Shown here: positions 1 through 13,800 of the stretch, in pieces
Numbering within the stretch: position 1 is the first letter of the stretch
Layout of the letters: every line of letters begins with the position of its first letter
Origin: Liolophura sinensis
Lineage: Eukaryota > Mollusca > Polyplacophora > Chitonida > Chitonidae
NCBI RefSeq assembly: GCF_032854445.1
Contig: NC_088300.1
Span: 75,323,005-75,387,004, forward strand
Length of the DNA stretch: 64,000 nt
Direction of reading: 5' to 3'
Translations under genes and position numbers: made by a program
The notes under the pieces: generated by a model
Seen by the model: the letters and a program-made list of their open reading frames with translations, nothing else
Databases searched by the model: none
What the model was told of the DNA's origin: nothing

Positions 1-865
1 CCCTAACCAGCAGGTATATTACTTCATATGTTCCAATGTCTATTTATGACATCTGCCAGAGCTCAGGTGAAAGCTCTTTACCTCTCCGCTCACCACAGGA
101 TCCTGATCGCCCAAGCTCCCTTTTACACTGACTTCACTTCTATCCTATTACTCTCCCCATCAATTACAACCACAGATAAATGGCAACATCACTAGTGGGG
201 CATCATCTGACACATCAGCGGGGATTCTATAGATACAGCACTGGCTGAGCTCTGGCATGGAACAGATCATGTTAATAAGGCTTGATCAGGCCATCATTAG
301 ATCTGAGAGAAACCATCTCAGCTGGCCGGCTTTTTACATGGCATGATTTCAGATTTTCATGTATCATGAGGAATTTACCACAGATAAGTTCAACTAATAT
401 GACAAACAAAAAATACAACATGTACGTGCAATGCTATCAATAATACGGTCTGCTTACTGTAGCCCATAATTGCATCCCAAATCACATACATGTATCAACT
501 GTGTGGCATTATGTCAATCTCCTTCAGATTCCACAGTAAGAATCTTCTAGCCTGCATAAAGTTGTGTTATCATCTTTACTACATAACACTACAGTCTTAG
601 CAAGTTAACACTTGAATTGATCTGTATTTTCTGAGAAATCAAATGCTTTGTATGAATGCTGAAATGTTTTTACACATGCATCTACATACAATATGTACAT
701 GTACAATGTATATGTAGGTTGTTAAAACTCTTTAACTAGTTTAAGTGCTGCAGGTATCAGACAGGTGTCCCTCATGCACTGTGAGTCACACACATGTACA
801 TGGTGGGAGGACTAAACTGCTTTCAGGACACACGTCGCCAAACAGCAGACACACAATGTACCTGT
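1..865. other. Single-copy flank, no gene seen
   Basis: I see no supported exon or repeat family here. It could be intron of the minus-strand gene whose first exons lie at 15.6-19.2 kb. The 69-codon open frame at 745-954 begins with GTG and runs into the duplicated block, so I do not treat it as coding. Confidence 0.4.
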
Positions 866-1347
866 TAGATGAAGCGCAACCTGTAAACTACACCTGTACA
901 CACGTTCACTGGAAGTTATATGAAACATCCTTCAGCAGAAATACGTGTGCTTAGGCCTTTCTAATGACACATACAAGTTAGCTACTAATATTGGGAGGTG
1001 GTTCCACAAAGCCATTTCTGACACGAGTCAAAATTTAAAACCTTGTCACAAAGCTTTGTTTTGGGAACTTGAAAAGATGAGGTGGTCAAAACTTCAATTT
1101 CAAGAGCTCAAAAATAAGTTCTAAAATCAAAAATCTCAAATTTGACACAACTCAGAAACATTAGCTTTGTAGAATCAGCTCCTTGTTACATTGCAATAGA
1201 ACGGCAACCTTCACTTTGTAATATACTCTGTCAATTTAAAAACACCTATTTGCCTCCATGTACTTCAGAATCCCAATCAAATCCAATCAAGACAGATCAC
1301 ATTACATTCTGTAGAACGAGGATGAAAAGCTTTTACTGGTGAAGACT

Positions 1348-1935
1348 ACATGTATACATGGCGGCTTGTGTATTTGTGTTTTATATGTGTGCCACAGAGA
1401 ACGCTCAACACAACACACATACATGTATACATGGAGGCTTGTGTATTAGTGTTTTATATGTGTGCCACAGAGAACACTCAACACAACACACATACATGTA
1501 TACATGGAGGCTTGTGTATTTGTGTTTTATGTGTGCCACAGAGAACGCTCAACATACCACACATACATGTATACATGGAGGCTTGTGTATTTGTGTTTTA
1601 TATGTGTGCCACAGAGAACGCTCAACACAACACACATACATGTATACATGGTGGCTTGTGTATTTGTGTTTTATATGTGTGCCACAGAGAGCGCTCAACA
1701 CAACAGACATACATGTATACATGGCAGCTTGAGTATTTGTGTTTTATATGTGTGCCACAGAGAACGCTCAACATACCACACATACATGTATACATGGCGG
1801 CTTGTGTATTAGTGTTTTATATGTGTGCCACAGAGAACGCTCAACACAACACACATACATGTATACATGGCAGCTTGAGTATTTGTTTTTACATGTGCCA
1901 CAGAGAACGCTGAACTTAACATACATACATGTATT
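1348..1935. repeat. 73-bp minisatellite, about 8 units
   Basis: ACATGTATAC recurs at 1348, 1421, 1494, 1565, 1638, 1711, 1784 and 1857, so the period is 73 bp (one 71-bp and one 70-bp unit). Units differ by scattered substitutions such as GGCGG, GGAGG, GGTGG and GGCAG after the ATACAT box. Several long open frames overlap here because no frame of the unit has a stop and 73 is not a multiple of 3. These are repeat translations, not genes. Confidence 0.95.
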
Positions 1936-2002
1936 ACAATACAAAAATGAGGAAAGCTGATCTTGTTAACAATCACTGACCACGCCCTCTCTCAGCACCT
2001 AC

Positions 2003-2061
2003 CTTGAGGATTTGGCCGTAGATGACCAGTTTCCTGGAGTGACCACTGGCTATTGACACAG
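2003..2061 (-). other. Candidate coding exon (59 bp), copy 1
   Basis: On the minus strand a 59-bp segment is bounded by GTTCAG and CTCAAG/GTAGGT. Entered with two bases it reads VSIASGHSRKLVIYGQILK, and this frame fits the phase-1 exit of the exon at 18548-18763. A second frame is also open, so the frame is not certain. The pyrimidine tract before the acceptor is weak. It could belong to the minus-strand gene that starts at 19226, but intermediate exons are not established. I do not recognise the peptide. Confidence 0.3.
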
Positions 2062-4851
2062 CTGAACATCTCACCTATTATTATGACTCAATTAGTGAGA
2101 ACAAGTAACATGACATGGTCAGTTCACCTCTTACTGCTGGTATCGTCTGGTATTGACCAGCCACAGTAGGCTATGATCTATACTTAACACGATGTTACAG
2201 CAGCTCACACTGGTTACAACCACTGCTTAGGGCTAACTCAGTCTGGTTCACACGCCCACCAGGACTGGTCACTACTTAGGGCTACCTATGTAAATATCAT
2301 GTGGCCAGACGAATGATCAGTTATAAGACTGGCAAAAGTCCAGTTGAGACAAGTAGAGAAGGTAGATTTGGTGTGTTATCAGCCAGGGTGATACCAAGTG
2401 CTATATGGTTGACATGTGCTCTTACCAATCCACAGGTGGCAGTGGCTGGTCTATATCTACTATATTACACACTGGACATGGCCAAACTTCCCCTCCACCC
2501 CTAACTCTGCAGCATTCCCCACATTCCTAACATCCACACTGACCAACTTCTGGTAAGTTAATGTCTACCTTAACTTGACCTATGAGTCTTTTCTCAGCAA
2601 TAAAACAATTTATCTGCAAACATGGATTTCTTGAAAGAATTATGACTAAACATGCACAAACCTGCAATAAACTTGTTCTTTTGGTCTGTATCCCTGTACA
2701 TGCACATGAATATATGTATTGGTTTTGGGAACTAGTTCTTTTTGTGTACACAATAAGGTCACAACCCCAGGGGCACTAAATGACCTCATGGTAAGGCACT
2801 TGTCCTGCCATACTGTACACCAGTTTTCCTATTCATATTAGCATATCTGTACAACTGTTCTAGTAACTACTTGGCAATGTGTAATCCTCAAAACATCTGC
2901 ACGTCAATATGCACCTAGATTAGCACTAGACCAATATGAAGAATCTAATCTTTACTGAGAAGTCACTTATCACAAATTTATGCAACAAAGATGCTAAATA
3001 TTTGAACTTCCACATCTGATCATGGTATATAATGAGTATTTGGAAGAGAAAACAAGAAAAAAAAAAAGACATTTACTCAATAAACTTTATACTTTGCTTC
3101 CTTAAACAATCAAATATGCATGCCTCCAGTAACAGGACTGATCCACATGAATACCAAAAACATGACCAGCAATGAAATTACAGATCTACTAACTCAACAT
3201 CAATACAGGTGAAATTAAGCAATGTATAAACAATTTCTCATACTTCAAAAACAAATTGATGACATGTTTTTAGAGAATTGATAACTGATTGTGATGATGT
3301 TCACAGTAATATACAAGAAACATGTATTATGATACCACATCCATATTGATTCCAAGTATATGAAAATAAATATCCGTTTAAAAACTGATACCATGCAATA
3401 TCTAACAGACAAAAAGAGACCTTGACGAATTATAAAAACAAAGCCAAACCCCTCACCTTTCTCAGTAAAGCTGAACATATCTTGTGCATTGATCATGATT
3501 GAATTGGTCAAATGGCCAACACAAAGACTGTATGTACATTGGAACAAAGGAATTATCCTGCAAAACAGGAAGAATAATCCCCTTGGAGTGTTACAGCAGA
3601 GGAAGCCTGAGATTAGCTAAGGGCTGAAGCAGTATCAGGTCAATCCCCAGGGTAATTACCCTATTATAAGTCCTCTGCCTCTACACCGACAGGTAGCCAC
3701 TTTGGTAAACAGCAACATGACCAGGCTGGTCAGTGGCACAGCCATGCAAGGACTAAACAGTCCAGCACTGCAGCTGCTATATCAGTGTGATAACTAGCGT
3801 TGCTTACACACAGACAGTAACGTCTTATAGTCATGAGGTAATGCAGGCCAGATAAATTATGCTGATCATACAGCTGACCACTAATAGTCAGACCTTTGAT
3901 CCATTCATCTAGAGTGCTGCTGGTAATTATGTCCACTGTTGTGCCTCGTAGCACTCCTTGGTCTGCTAATATTATATCGGCGCTCAAACTGTCCGCTTAT
4001 CAAACACTGCATGCACATGTCACGTCCTACCACTGCAATATCGAACACACACTCACTTCACTGCCAGTCCATGTCCACAAGTTCATTACGGTACTATTCA
4101 TTTACAGGTAACAAGAGCTGCAACAATTCATCACAGAGCGATTACCGATACTTTCTAACCTAAAAACTACCATTAAAATCAACCATGAATGCTGAATAGT
4201 TTGATGTAAATAACCGAGCTAAAGATCTCACACTTAAGTGTTTGCACTAATGATAACAGAGATTGGTGAGAACAATGAACTCTACTGCCACCTATTTTGG
4301 AGCACTTCCTGATAAGTAGATTCATGTCATTCAAGGTAATAACTATAAAAATGGAATTTTCCTGAAGAATAGATGAAGCGCAACCTGTAAACTACACCTG
4401 TACACACGTTCACTGGAAGTTATATGAAACATCCTTCAGCAGAAATACGTGTGCTTAGGCCTTTCTAATGACACATACAAGTTAGCTACTAATATTGGGA
4501 GGTGGTTCCACAAAGCCATTTCTGACACGAGTCAAAATTTAAAACCTTGTCACAAAGCTTTGTTTTGGGAACTTGAAAAGATGAGGTGGTCAAAACTTCA
4601 ATTTCAAGAGCTCAAAAATAAGTTCTAAAATCAAAAATCTCAAATTTGACACAACTCAGAAACATTAGCTTTGTAGAATCAGCTCCTTGTTACATTGCAA
4701 TAGAACGGCAACCTTCACTTTGTAATATACTCTGTCAATTTAAAAACACCTATTTGCCTCCATGTACTTCAGAATCCCAATCAAATCCAATCAAGACAGA
4801 TCACATTACATTCTGTAGAACGAGGATGAAAAGCTTTTACTGGTGAAGACT

Positions 4852-5439
4852 ACATGTATACATGGCGGCTTGTGTATTTGTGTTTTATATGTGTGCCACA
4901 GAGAACGCTCAACACAACACACATACATGTATACATGGAGGCTTGTGTATTAGTGTTTTATATGTGTGCCACAGAGAACACTCAACACAACACACATACA
5001 TGTATACATGGAGGCTTGTGTATTTGTGTTTTATGTGTGCCACAGAGAACGCTCAACATACCACACATACATGTATACATGGAGGCTTGTGTATTTGTGT
5101 TTTATATGTGTGCCACAGAGAACGCTCAACACAACACACATACATGTATACATGGTGGCTTGTGTATTTGTGTTTTATATGTGTGCCACAGAGAGCGCTC
5201 AACACAACAGACATACATGTATACATGGCAGCTTGAGTATTTGTGTTTTATATGTGTGCCACAGAGAACGCTCAACATACCACACATACATGTATACATG
5301 GCGGCTTGTGTATTAGTGTTTTATATGTGTGCCACAGAGAACGCTCAACACAACACACATACATGTATACATGGCAGCTTGAGTATTTGTTTTTACATGT
5401 GCCACAGAGAACGCTGAACTTAACATACATACATGTATT
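4852..5439. repeat. 73-bp minisatellite, second copy
   Basis: This is the same array as at 1348-1935, carried inside the second 3,504-bp unit with every unit variant in the same order. Minisatellites change fast, so identical unit order argues for a very young duplication or an assembly error. Confidence 0.95.
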
Positions 5440-5506
5440 ACAATACAAAAATGAGGAAAGCTGATCTTGTTAACAATCACTGACCACGCCCTCTCTCAGC
5501 ACCTAC

Positions 5507-5565
5507 CTTGAGGATTTGGCCGTAGATGACCAGTTTCCTGGAGTGACCACTGGCTATTGACACAG
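5507..5565 (-). other. Candidate coding exon (59 bp), copy 2
   Basis: Exact duplicate of the candidate exon at 2003-2061, produced by the 3,504-bp duplication. At 59 bp it is not a multiple of three. If both copies were spliced in succession, the second would be read CTG TGT CAA TAG and stop at once. At most one copy can therefore be used in a productive transcript in this frame. Confidence 0.3.
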
Positions 5566-7873
5566 CTGAACATCTCACCTATTATTATGACTCAATTAGT
5601 GAGAACAAGTAACATGACATGGTCAGTTCACCTCTTACTGCTGGTATCGTCTGGTATTGACCAGCCACAGTAGGCTATGATCTATACTTAACACGATGTT
5701 ACAGCAGCTCACACTGGTTACAACCACTGCTTAGGGCTAACTCAGTCTGGTTCACACGCCCACCAGGACTGGTCACTACTTAGGGCTACCTATGTAAATA
5801 TCATGTGGCCAGACGAATGATCAGTTATAAGACTGGCAAAAGTCCAGTTGAGACAAGTAGAGAAGGTAGATTTGGTGTGTTATCAGCCAGGGTGATACCA
5901 AGTGCTATATGGTTGACATGTGCTCTTACCAATCCACAGGTGGCAGTGGCTGGTCTATATCTACTATATTACACACTGGACATGGCCAAACTTCCCCTCC
6001 ACCCCTAACTCTGCAGCATTCCCCACATTCCTAACATCCACACTGACCAACTTCTGGTAAGTTAATGTCTACCTTAACTTGACCTATGAGTCTTTTCTCA
6101 GCAATAAAACAATTTATCTGCAAACATGGATTTCTTGAAAGAATTATGACTAAACATGCACAAACCTGCAATAAACTTGTTCTTTTGGTCTGTATCCCTG
6201 TACATGCACATGAATATATGTATTGGTTTTGGGAACTAGTTCTTTTTGTGTACACAATAAGGTCACAACCCCAGGGGCACTAAATGACCTCATGGTAAGG
6301 CACTTGTCCTGCCATACTGTACACCAGTTTTCCTATTCATATTAGCATATCTGTACAACTGTTCTAGTAACTACTTGGCAATGTGTAATCCTCAAAACAT
6401 CTGCACGTCAATATGCACCTAGATTAGCACTAGACCAATATGAAGAATCTAATCTTTACTGAGAAGTCACTTATCACAAATTTATGCAACAAAGATGCTA
6501 AATATTTGAACTTCCACATCTGATCATGGTATATAATGAGTATTTGGAAGAGAAAACAAGAAAAAAAAAAAGACATTTACTCAATAAACTTTATACTTTG
6601 CTTCCTTAAACAATCAAATATGCATGCCTCCAGTAACAGGACTGATCCACATGAATACCAAAAACATGACCAGCAATGAAATTACAGATCTACTAACTCA
6701 ACATCAATACAGGTGAAATTAAGCAATGTATAAACAATTTCTCATACTTCAAAAACAAATTGATGACATGTTTTTAGAGAATTGATAACTGATTGTGATG
6801 ATGTTCACAGTAATATACAAGAAACATGTATTATGATACCACATCCATATTGATTCCAAGTATATGAAAATAAATATCCGTTTAAAAACTGATACCATGC
6901 AATATCTAACAGACAAAAAGAGACCTTGACGAATTATAAAAACAAAGCCAAACCCCTCACCTTTCTCAGTAAAGCTGAACATATCTTGTGCATTGATCAT
7001 GATTGAATTGGTCAAATGGCCAACACAAAGACTGTATGTACATTGGAACAAAGGAATTATCCTGCAAAACAGGAAGAATAATCCCCTTGGAGTGTTACAG
7101 CAGAGGAAGCCTGAGATTAGCTAAGGGCTGAAGCAGTATCAGGTCAATCCCCAGGGTAATTACCCTATTATAAGTCCTCTGCCTCTACACCGACAGGTAG
7201 CCACTTTGGTAAACAGCAACATGACCAGGCTGGTCAGTGGCACAGCCATGCAAGGACTAAACAGTCCAGCACTGCAGCTGCTATATCAGTGTGATAACTA
7301 GCGTTGCTTACACACAGACAGTAACGTCTTATAGTCATGAGGTAATGCAGGCCAGATAAATTATGCTGATCATACAGCTGACCACTAATAGTCAGACCTT
7401 TGATCCATTCATCTAGAGTGCTGCTGGTAATTATGTCCACTGTTGTGCCTCGTAGCACTCCTTGGTCTGCTAATATTATATCGGCGCTCAAACTGTCCGC
7501 TTATCAAACACTGCATGCACATGTCACGTCCTACCACTGCAATATCGAACACACACTCACTTCACTGCCAGTCCATGTCCACAAGTTCATTACGGTACTA
7601 TTCATTTACAGGTAACAAGAGCTGCAACAATTCATCACAGAGCGATTACCGATACTTTCTAACCTAAAAACTACCATTAAAATCAACCATGAATGCTGAA
7701 TAGTTTGATGTAAATAACCGAGCTAAAGATCTCACACTTAAGTGTTTGCACTAATGATAACAGAGATTGGTGAGAACAATGAACTCTACTGCCACCTATT
7801 TTGGAGCACTTCCTGATAAGTAGATTCATGTCATTCAAGGTAATAACTATAAAAATGGAATTTTCCTGAAGAA

Positions 7874-10800
7874 TGTGTTATGCCAAATTTCCACCATAGT
7901 GTATGTTTCAGGCAGGTGATTTAAATAAATCCATGAAAAGCACATTTTCCTGAATACTTCATCTCACATATACTTGTACAGAATATATATCTACAACTCT
8001 ACTCATTTTAATTCCATATAACTACACTTCGGTTTACCTATATGTATTATTTTACTAATGCATCACATCAAAAACTACTCAATCACAATGTATAATACAA
8101 ACACTACTTATATTACCAATGTATATCAATATAAACACTACTTATTTTACCAAAGTATATCAATATAAACACATCTTTTTCAACCAATGTATATTTGGTC
8201 CCAATGTATATCAATATAAACAATACAATTTTACCAATGTACATGGTATATCAACACTTCTTATGCCACCAATCAACATTTTTCATTTTACCAATGCATC
8301 TGAACACTGCTAATATTACCACTTTACCCTAATCCTTCTAATTTTGTGGACAGATGTTAATGGTGCTGAAAGCAAAACATTACATTTCTTTCCTGGCTTT
8401 TTGGAAAAGCAAAGATGAGTATGTTATGGTGAGATGGTCTAACCATGTGAGAAAAAAAATCCTGCTACAAGCACATGTATAACGTCTAAAAAGAGCACTC
8501 CAGGTCTCCCAAAAATTAGAAGAAACAGGGTATATCATTTTACCGAGGCCTTTCAGCACTACCCACTTTATAAGTATGTACGAATACACAATGTATGTGT
8601 CTCAACACCATAATTATGCAAAATTTGAGTATTAAGTAGTTTTACCAACTGGTCAACACAAATTTCACCAGCTGATTTATAGATTTCTTTCTGTTTTACC
8701 AATCCCCTACAGCATCTTCCTTGCCATCCTCCATCCAGTATATATAACAGGGCTCTGTTTTAATATGTTACATTTCAAGTTTGTGAGATCATATACAACC
8801 ATTGCCAGCAGGTCTGTCCATGCTCAAACTATGCAGCTTACAACTAACTTTACATGTCTCTGATGTACAACACTATCTCTTAGCCTTAGTTAAAAAAAAA
8901 TACATGTAGTTAAAACAGCATTTTTGTCGCAAATGTCATGAATTTCACATTTAATCCATGATCTGTAAATCTGTATTCGGTTCAACAAGATGTCCATAAC
9001 AGAACAAAAACTGCTATAATTGCGTAAAAAATGGATTAAATAGTGCAGAACTCAAACTTGATATGTAACTTATCTTTGTGAAGTTACGTATATGCCCCAA
9101 GTCACAATCAGAATGACACATCAGTTTGATAAAATGTTAGTTACTCTGATTTGTGAAGGGTGGATGAACAAAAAGTAACCCTTCCCTTCCCCCAAAGCCA
9201 GGTTACCATTTAAACAGAACCCAAATACTAACACTGTCAAATAGGTATACCAATAATGTTTCCCATGTATAAGACCAACGGTTTGATCTTTATTAGCACT
9301 CTGACATAGGGTTAACAGATGGTTAGAATTAAGGTAGAGCAGGAAGACAGAGACAGAAATCTTGACATTCTCACAATGATTCAAAATTACAAAAAAGCTC
9401 ATACATCTGTATGTGTTGCCAATATTTATTTCTACACAAATTCCTATACATATCACCTATATCCTGGAAAAGCATATACTTACATTGACCAGACATCAGC
9501 ATGTAATCATTGTACATGCCCAACAAATATCAACAATAAACATTTATATGCTTACAAACTAAACCCCATAATTTATCTGATTTAAATAAATTTATGTTTA
9601 CACCTCTCATTATTATACATACATTATAACTAATATTGATTTTGTGTTAGTAAAAGACTGTGAAAGAAAAAGGAATTAACTACAATAATAAGACAGCCAA
9701 AAGGACATTTTTTTCTCATTAAAAATTGCAGATAATAGTAATGAAAGAGTAATGTCTTTGTGAAAAAAGAACAAAGCCTTGTTGAGGAAGAAACTGGGTT
9801 GGATTTGTGCAGAACCTGTACAGCATTGAGAAGAGATAAATTACAGATCCTTTCAAAGAACATGCCAGGCTGGCTGAAGCAATCAATAAAACATAGCCTG
9901 CGTAATTCCCAGCTCACATGTGTTAGTCAATAGAAAAGAAGGTGGCATGCCTTCTGCAAGGCCCCTGAGGCAGCGGGCTGGCCTTGATACAGCTTCTGGC
10001 AGCCTTGACAACACCGTTTTTCCTGGCCACTGACTCTAGTGGACAGCTGCCAGGCTGAGGGACAGGACAGTGCGGGCAGGATGTGGCTGAACATGTTCAA
10101 GATCCCTAGCCTGCAGTGCATGCACAACGTTATATCCATTTGTGATTTTGAATTGTGTACAAGTTTTTAAATACCATACAAAGACTTACTCCTATTAAGC
10201 TGTAAATAGTTTTGTTTTTCTTGGTTTTTTTTAATGACTTTTGTTAAGGCAATAGCTCTATAATAAGCTCTCCTATGAGAAGTTATAGAAAAATTATCTG
10301 TTTTACTGCTCTTCCTTAAAAAATCAGCTACAAACATGAAAATTATTGCTCTGGTTTGCGGCCAAAATTTGCCAGATTATCTATTTATGGGACTTTATTT
10401 ACTTACTTACATGTATTTCATCGTTGTCTAACACCATACTCAATAATTTTTAGTAGTGGATGTCACACATACATGTATTTAATACACATGTAAAAAAAAA
10501 AAAAAAAAAAAAAAATTAGAGTCAAATCATACAATCCTGTGACTGCTGTAAAAGTTCATCTAACATTTGGGGATAGACAACACAAATTTGAATTGCGTAA
10601 TTTGAGTGGTTTAAACATGTCTACATTAACTACTTACTTCCTGTCTACATGTTTTATAATCAGCAACATGAATAAATGTTGTAAGTTCTCCACAACGTAC
10701 CTTATACGTCACATACTTTCCATGTTTCACATCTACATGTAATACTATTTTCTGTTCTTAACTTGGATGCCTTCATTTACAAAAGCTACACATGTATATA

Positions 10801-13800
10801 TAACTTGTCAACTTTGCAAGTATAATACTACTGATATTTTCATCTTACTATCTTTTTTTTTTTTACCAAAATTCCCTTATTTCTGTATTTCCTTATTGGT
10901 AAATCTTGTATCCTTGAAGACAGTGGCAGATTATAGACACAAAACCTGTATCTGGAGCAGATTTATTAAACAAAGGAAAGTTCCGTTATATTTATCTTCT
11001 AGCTCCATGCTTAGCTGCCTGTAAGCCGACGGCATGACAGATGCATTTAACTGCCTAAAACTACCTTATTCCCATGTGCCCTCTGCAACAGCCAGCCAGT
11101 GCTGTTACACTTTTAATCCTGGCAAAAGGGATGAAGATGAATCCATTAAACATCCATCATTTCTACAGTTATTTATACATGTAGACTTTATAAAACTATC
11201 CCTTCTTCCCAATGATTTACTATTATTTTTAACCCTAGTCCCAATTTTCATGATCAGTAACAGTTAAACAATCAACATAATTATTGTCTTGTGTGCTCAA
11301 ATTTAGTATTTCCTACATTTATGCAAGAGGCACCATTTTATCAGGAAATCACAAAAGGCTTAATGTTTAACAATGTTTCTTCACAAATGCACAAGGTATA
11401 TTAAAGGCTCAATCTATTTATTTCAGGTTTCTAATTACTGTCAGAACTGGACTTACTTTAAACAGATCTCATACACAGGTGAAAACACTGGTCATTATAT
11501 AAACCACGCAATAAGTTTTTATCCCAGTAAACTTCTTATACTGCACTTTGCTCTGGTCTTTCTCTGATATGCCAGCTGTGTGATATAAATTGCAGGTCTT
11601 AATCACTTGATTCAAATTTAGAAACAACCACTGACAAAAAGTCATGGATAAAGAAGTACATAAAAAATCTGATAAACTGTTTTAACTGAAACTGCTGTAA
11701 CTGATTTGCCAAAGGGCTGATATGCAGTAAATCTGTGTGCTTTCTAAATGTATGTTGCCAGAGGGGACTGAGGGAGGAGGAGGAGGAGGCGGGACTGGGG
11801 TGCATATCAACACCTGAGCAAGATGGGGTGGAGAAGCGGGCTGTGACAGGTGGACCAGTACAACTCATTACTCTCAGGGCTAGCCTCAGGCTAGTCAATA
11901 TTCAAACAGAGGCCATTGTGTCCAGAGATGAGATGACGAGAAAACGAGAGGAAAACAGGCTTATTATAGTAAGAGACAGTCTGTATACATGCATGATTAC
12001 TTCATCCATTGGGAACAATAGTGCTATAGTGTTCCAAGAGTTACATGTGAGAGGTGCACATGCACACTGAGCCTGGTAAATGACCACATGTGTGCAGTAC
12101 TGGCCTCTCAGCCAGCATCTCTGCTAGTATACCTGGGGCCTCTATCCTGATCCCCCTTACTGATCCCCAGCTGGGTCACTCTGACCTTTCCGACTGCCTG
12201 CCTGTTCGCCTTCCTGCCATCTCACACTACACTGCCTTATCCCATAAATCAGCAACTTCCCCATCCTCCAAAAGCTTTTTAATCAACTAATACAAGAAAC
12301 ATCACACAAGCTTGATTGACACCTAATGACCATGGCAGACTACTTTGTTGTACTACCCCATGTACCTGCAGCAAATCATTCATCTTCAGCTTAAAGTAAC
12401 CTTAAAAATGTACAGGTCAAAAGTGAACAAATTATACACCAGGTAAAAAAGCAGAGATGTTTGTCAGGTGTTGTGACTGACAATCTGCTGAACTAACTGA
12501 ATGTGACAGGTAAAGGAAAATTAACCTGTTCAGCGGAAAATTAAATACCAGGTGAACGTGACATATTATGTGTTTGATCAATAATAATGCATTCTGGTTT
12601 ATGGTGAACAATTACAAACTGTCACTGATAGCAAAATGTAACTAACTGTTTACTAGAGGAGAAGTTTCCACGTTTTAATGAAAATTTAAATGAAGCCACT
12701 AAAAAATTATAAGCTTTCATTGATTATTCACCACAGAATGTATATATGATTTAGTTCATTAAGGGCAAATTCTTCTGTATGGTTTTATGCAACAATCAAA
12801 TGATTAAAAAAAACACAAGAGCAAATACTTATGGTAGTGTCATTCTTCAACCATTTCGCATGTTTGCAACGTGTTTATTCACGCCTATTCTGAAGGACAT
12901 ATTTTCTGTGTAGACTGATAAAATTACACTTTTAGGGAAGCCCTCAAACTGGCCAATCCAATCAATATTTTTTTATCTCCAAAATCAACTTAACACTGTG
13001 CATAAATTGCACTGAGCGTTATTCTTTCATAGGCAAAAAGGTTGAGGAATTAGGGTCATATCATCTGCACAATCATGCTACAGTGGCTAAGTAACATAAC
13101 ATGACTTGTGAAACTGGCGAATTTTGAGGTTTTAGTCATGAACACAAATCAAATGACAACTGAATAGTTTCACTAATAACACACACTTAATATCTTTCAG
13201 GATACATATATGTTACTTGTATATATACATGAAACAGCAGTTAATACAGTATAGCAGATGTTCTACTTCTGTGAGAGTGCAGATCTGGCATTTAGCAAAA
13301 AATACGCTATTATAAACAATGAAACTGTCAACAACTATACTAATAGGCTGGATAAACAATTGTTTAGCATACTTTTCTTTTCTTAACAGCACAGAAATAG
13401 GAAAAAAACCTGTATATCAAGGGAGCAGTTGTCAATGACAGCAATCCTAATAAAAGCCATTCCATAAGTGTGACTGTGTTGAAATTAGAGGATGTGTGAC
13501 ATTCTATAAATATTAATGCTTCTTGAGCTACATTGTTGACTCAATGCCATTAAATATACATGTAGAGGGCACAGCACCTCCCATTCTTCAATCATGATCT
13601 CTGGCCATGTTATAGTAACTGGCTATGCATACAATCAATATTATTTTTGTCATTATGTAATTTACAGTGGAAGTGGCTTTCCAATCCATGTATTTACAGC
13701 AAATGCTCTTTTGCAACATTTTATTATTTGTTACAAATGAATACTTTCCCTGCCCCTCTGCAATTTGCTTACTAACTAGAGAGCTTTGAACAACTTATGA

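Larger units (their letters stand above)
866..4369. repeat. Tandem duplication, copy 1 (3,504 bp)
   Basis: Bases 866-4369 recur at 4370-7873 with a constant offset of 3,504. Every stretch I compared is identical, including the variant units of the internal 73-bp minisatellite and an A-tract near 3057. The left edge shares a single T with the junction, so there is essentially no microhomology. Identity this complete means either a very recent duplication or an assembly artefact such as an uncollapsed haplotype or overlap. Confidence 0.97.
4370..7873. repeat. Tandem duplication, copy 2 (3,504 bp)
   Basis: Second copy of the 3,504-bp unit. The match stops between 7873 and 7875, where the sequence continues GTGTTATG instead of AGATGAAG. 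It contains a second copy of the 73-bp minisatellite (4852-5439) and of the candidate exon (5507-5565). Confidence 0.97.

Noticed and set aside
1350-1960. Long overlapping plus-strand ORFs (187, 124, 116 and 73 codons) and their copies at 4854-5464
   Set aside because: They read through the 73-bp minisatellite in different frames and have no codon bias, start context or splice logic.
3730-3987. 85-codon minus-strand frame (ADQGVLRGTTVDIITSS) and its copy at 7234-7491
   Set aside because: It has no ATG at the start, no convincing splice sites and no recognised content. Its presence in both copies only reflects the duplication.
11599-12070. Ser- and Pro-rich frames on both strands (HPSPASSSSSLSP)
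   Set aside because: They come from a GGA/TCC-rich stretch. There is a possible acceptor but no credible donor, and three frames are open at once.
12300-12420. Possible minus-strand exon YFKLKMNDLLQ with CAG/GTACAT donor
   Set aside because: It fits the phase of exon 18548-18763, but so does the stronger exon at 15638-15722, and its acceptor is weak.
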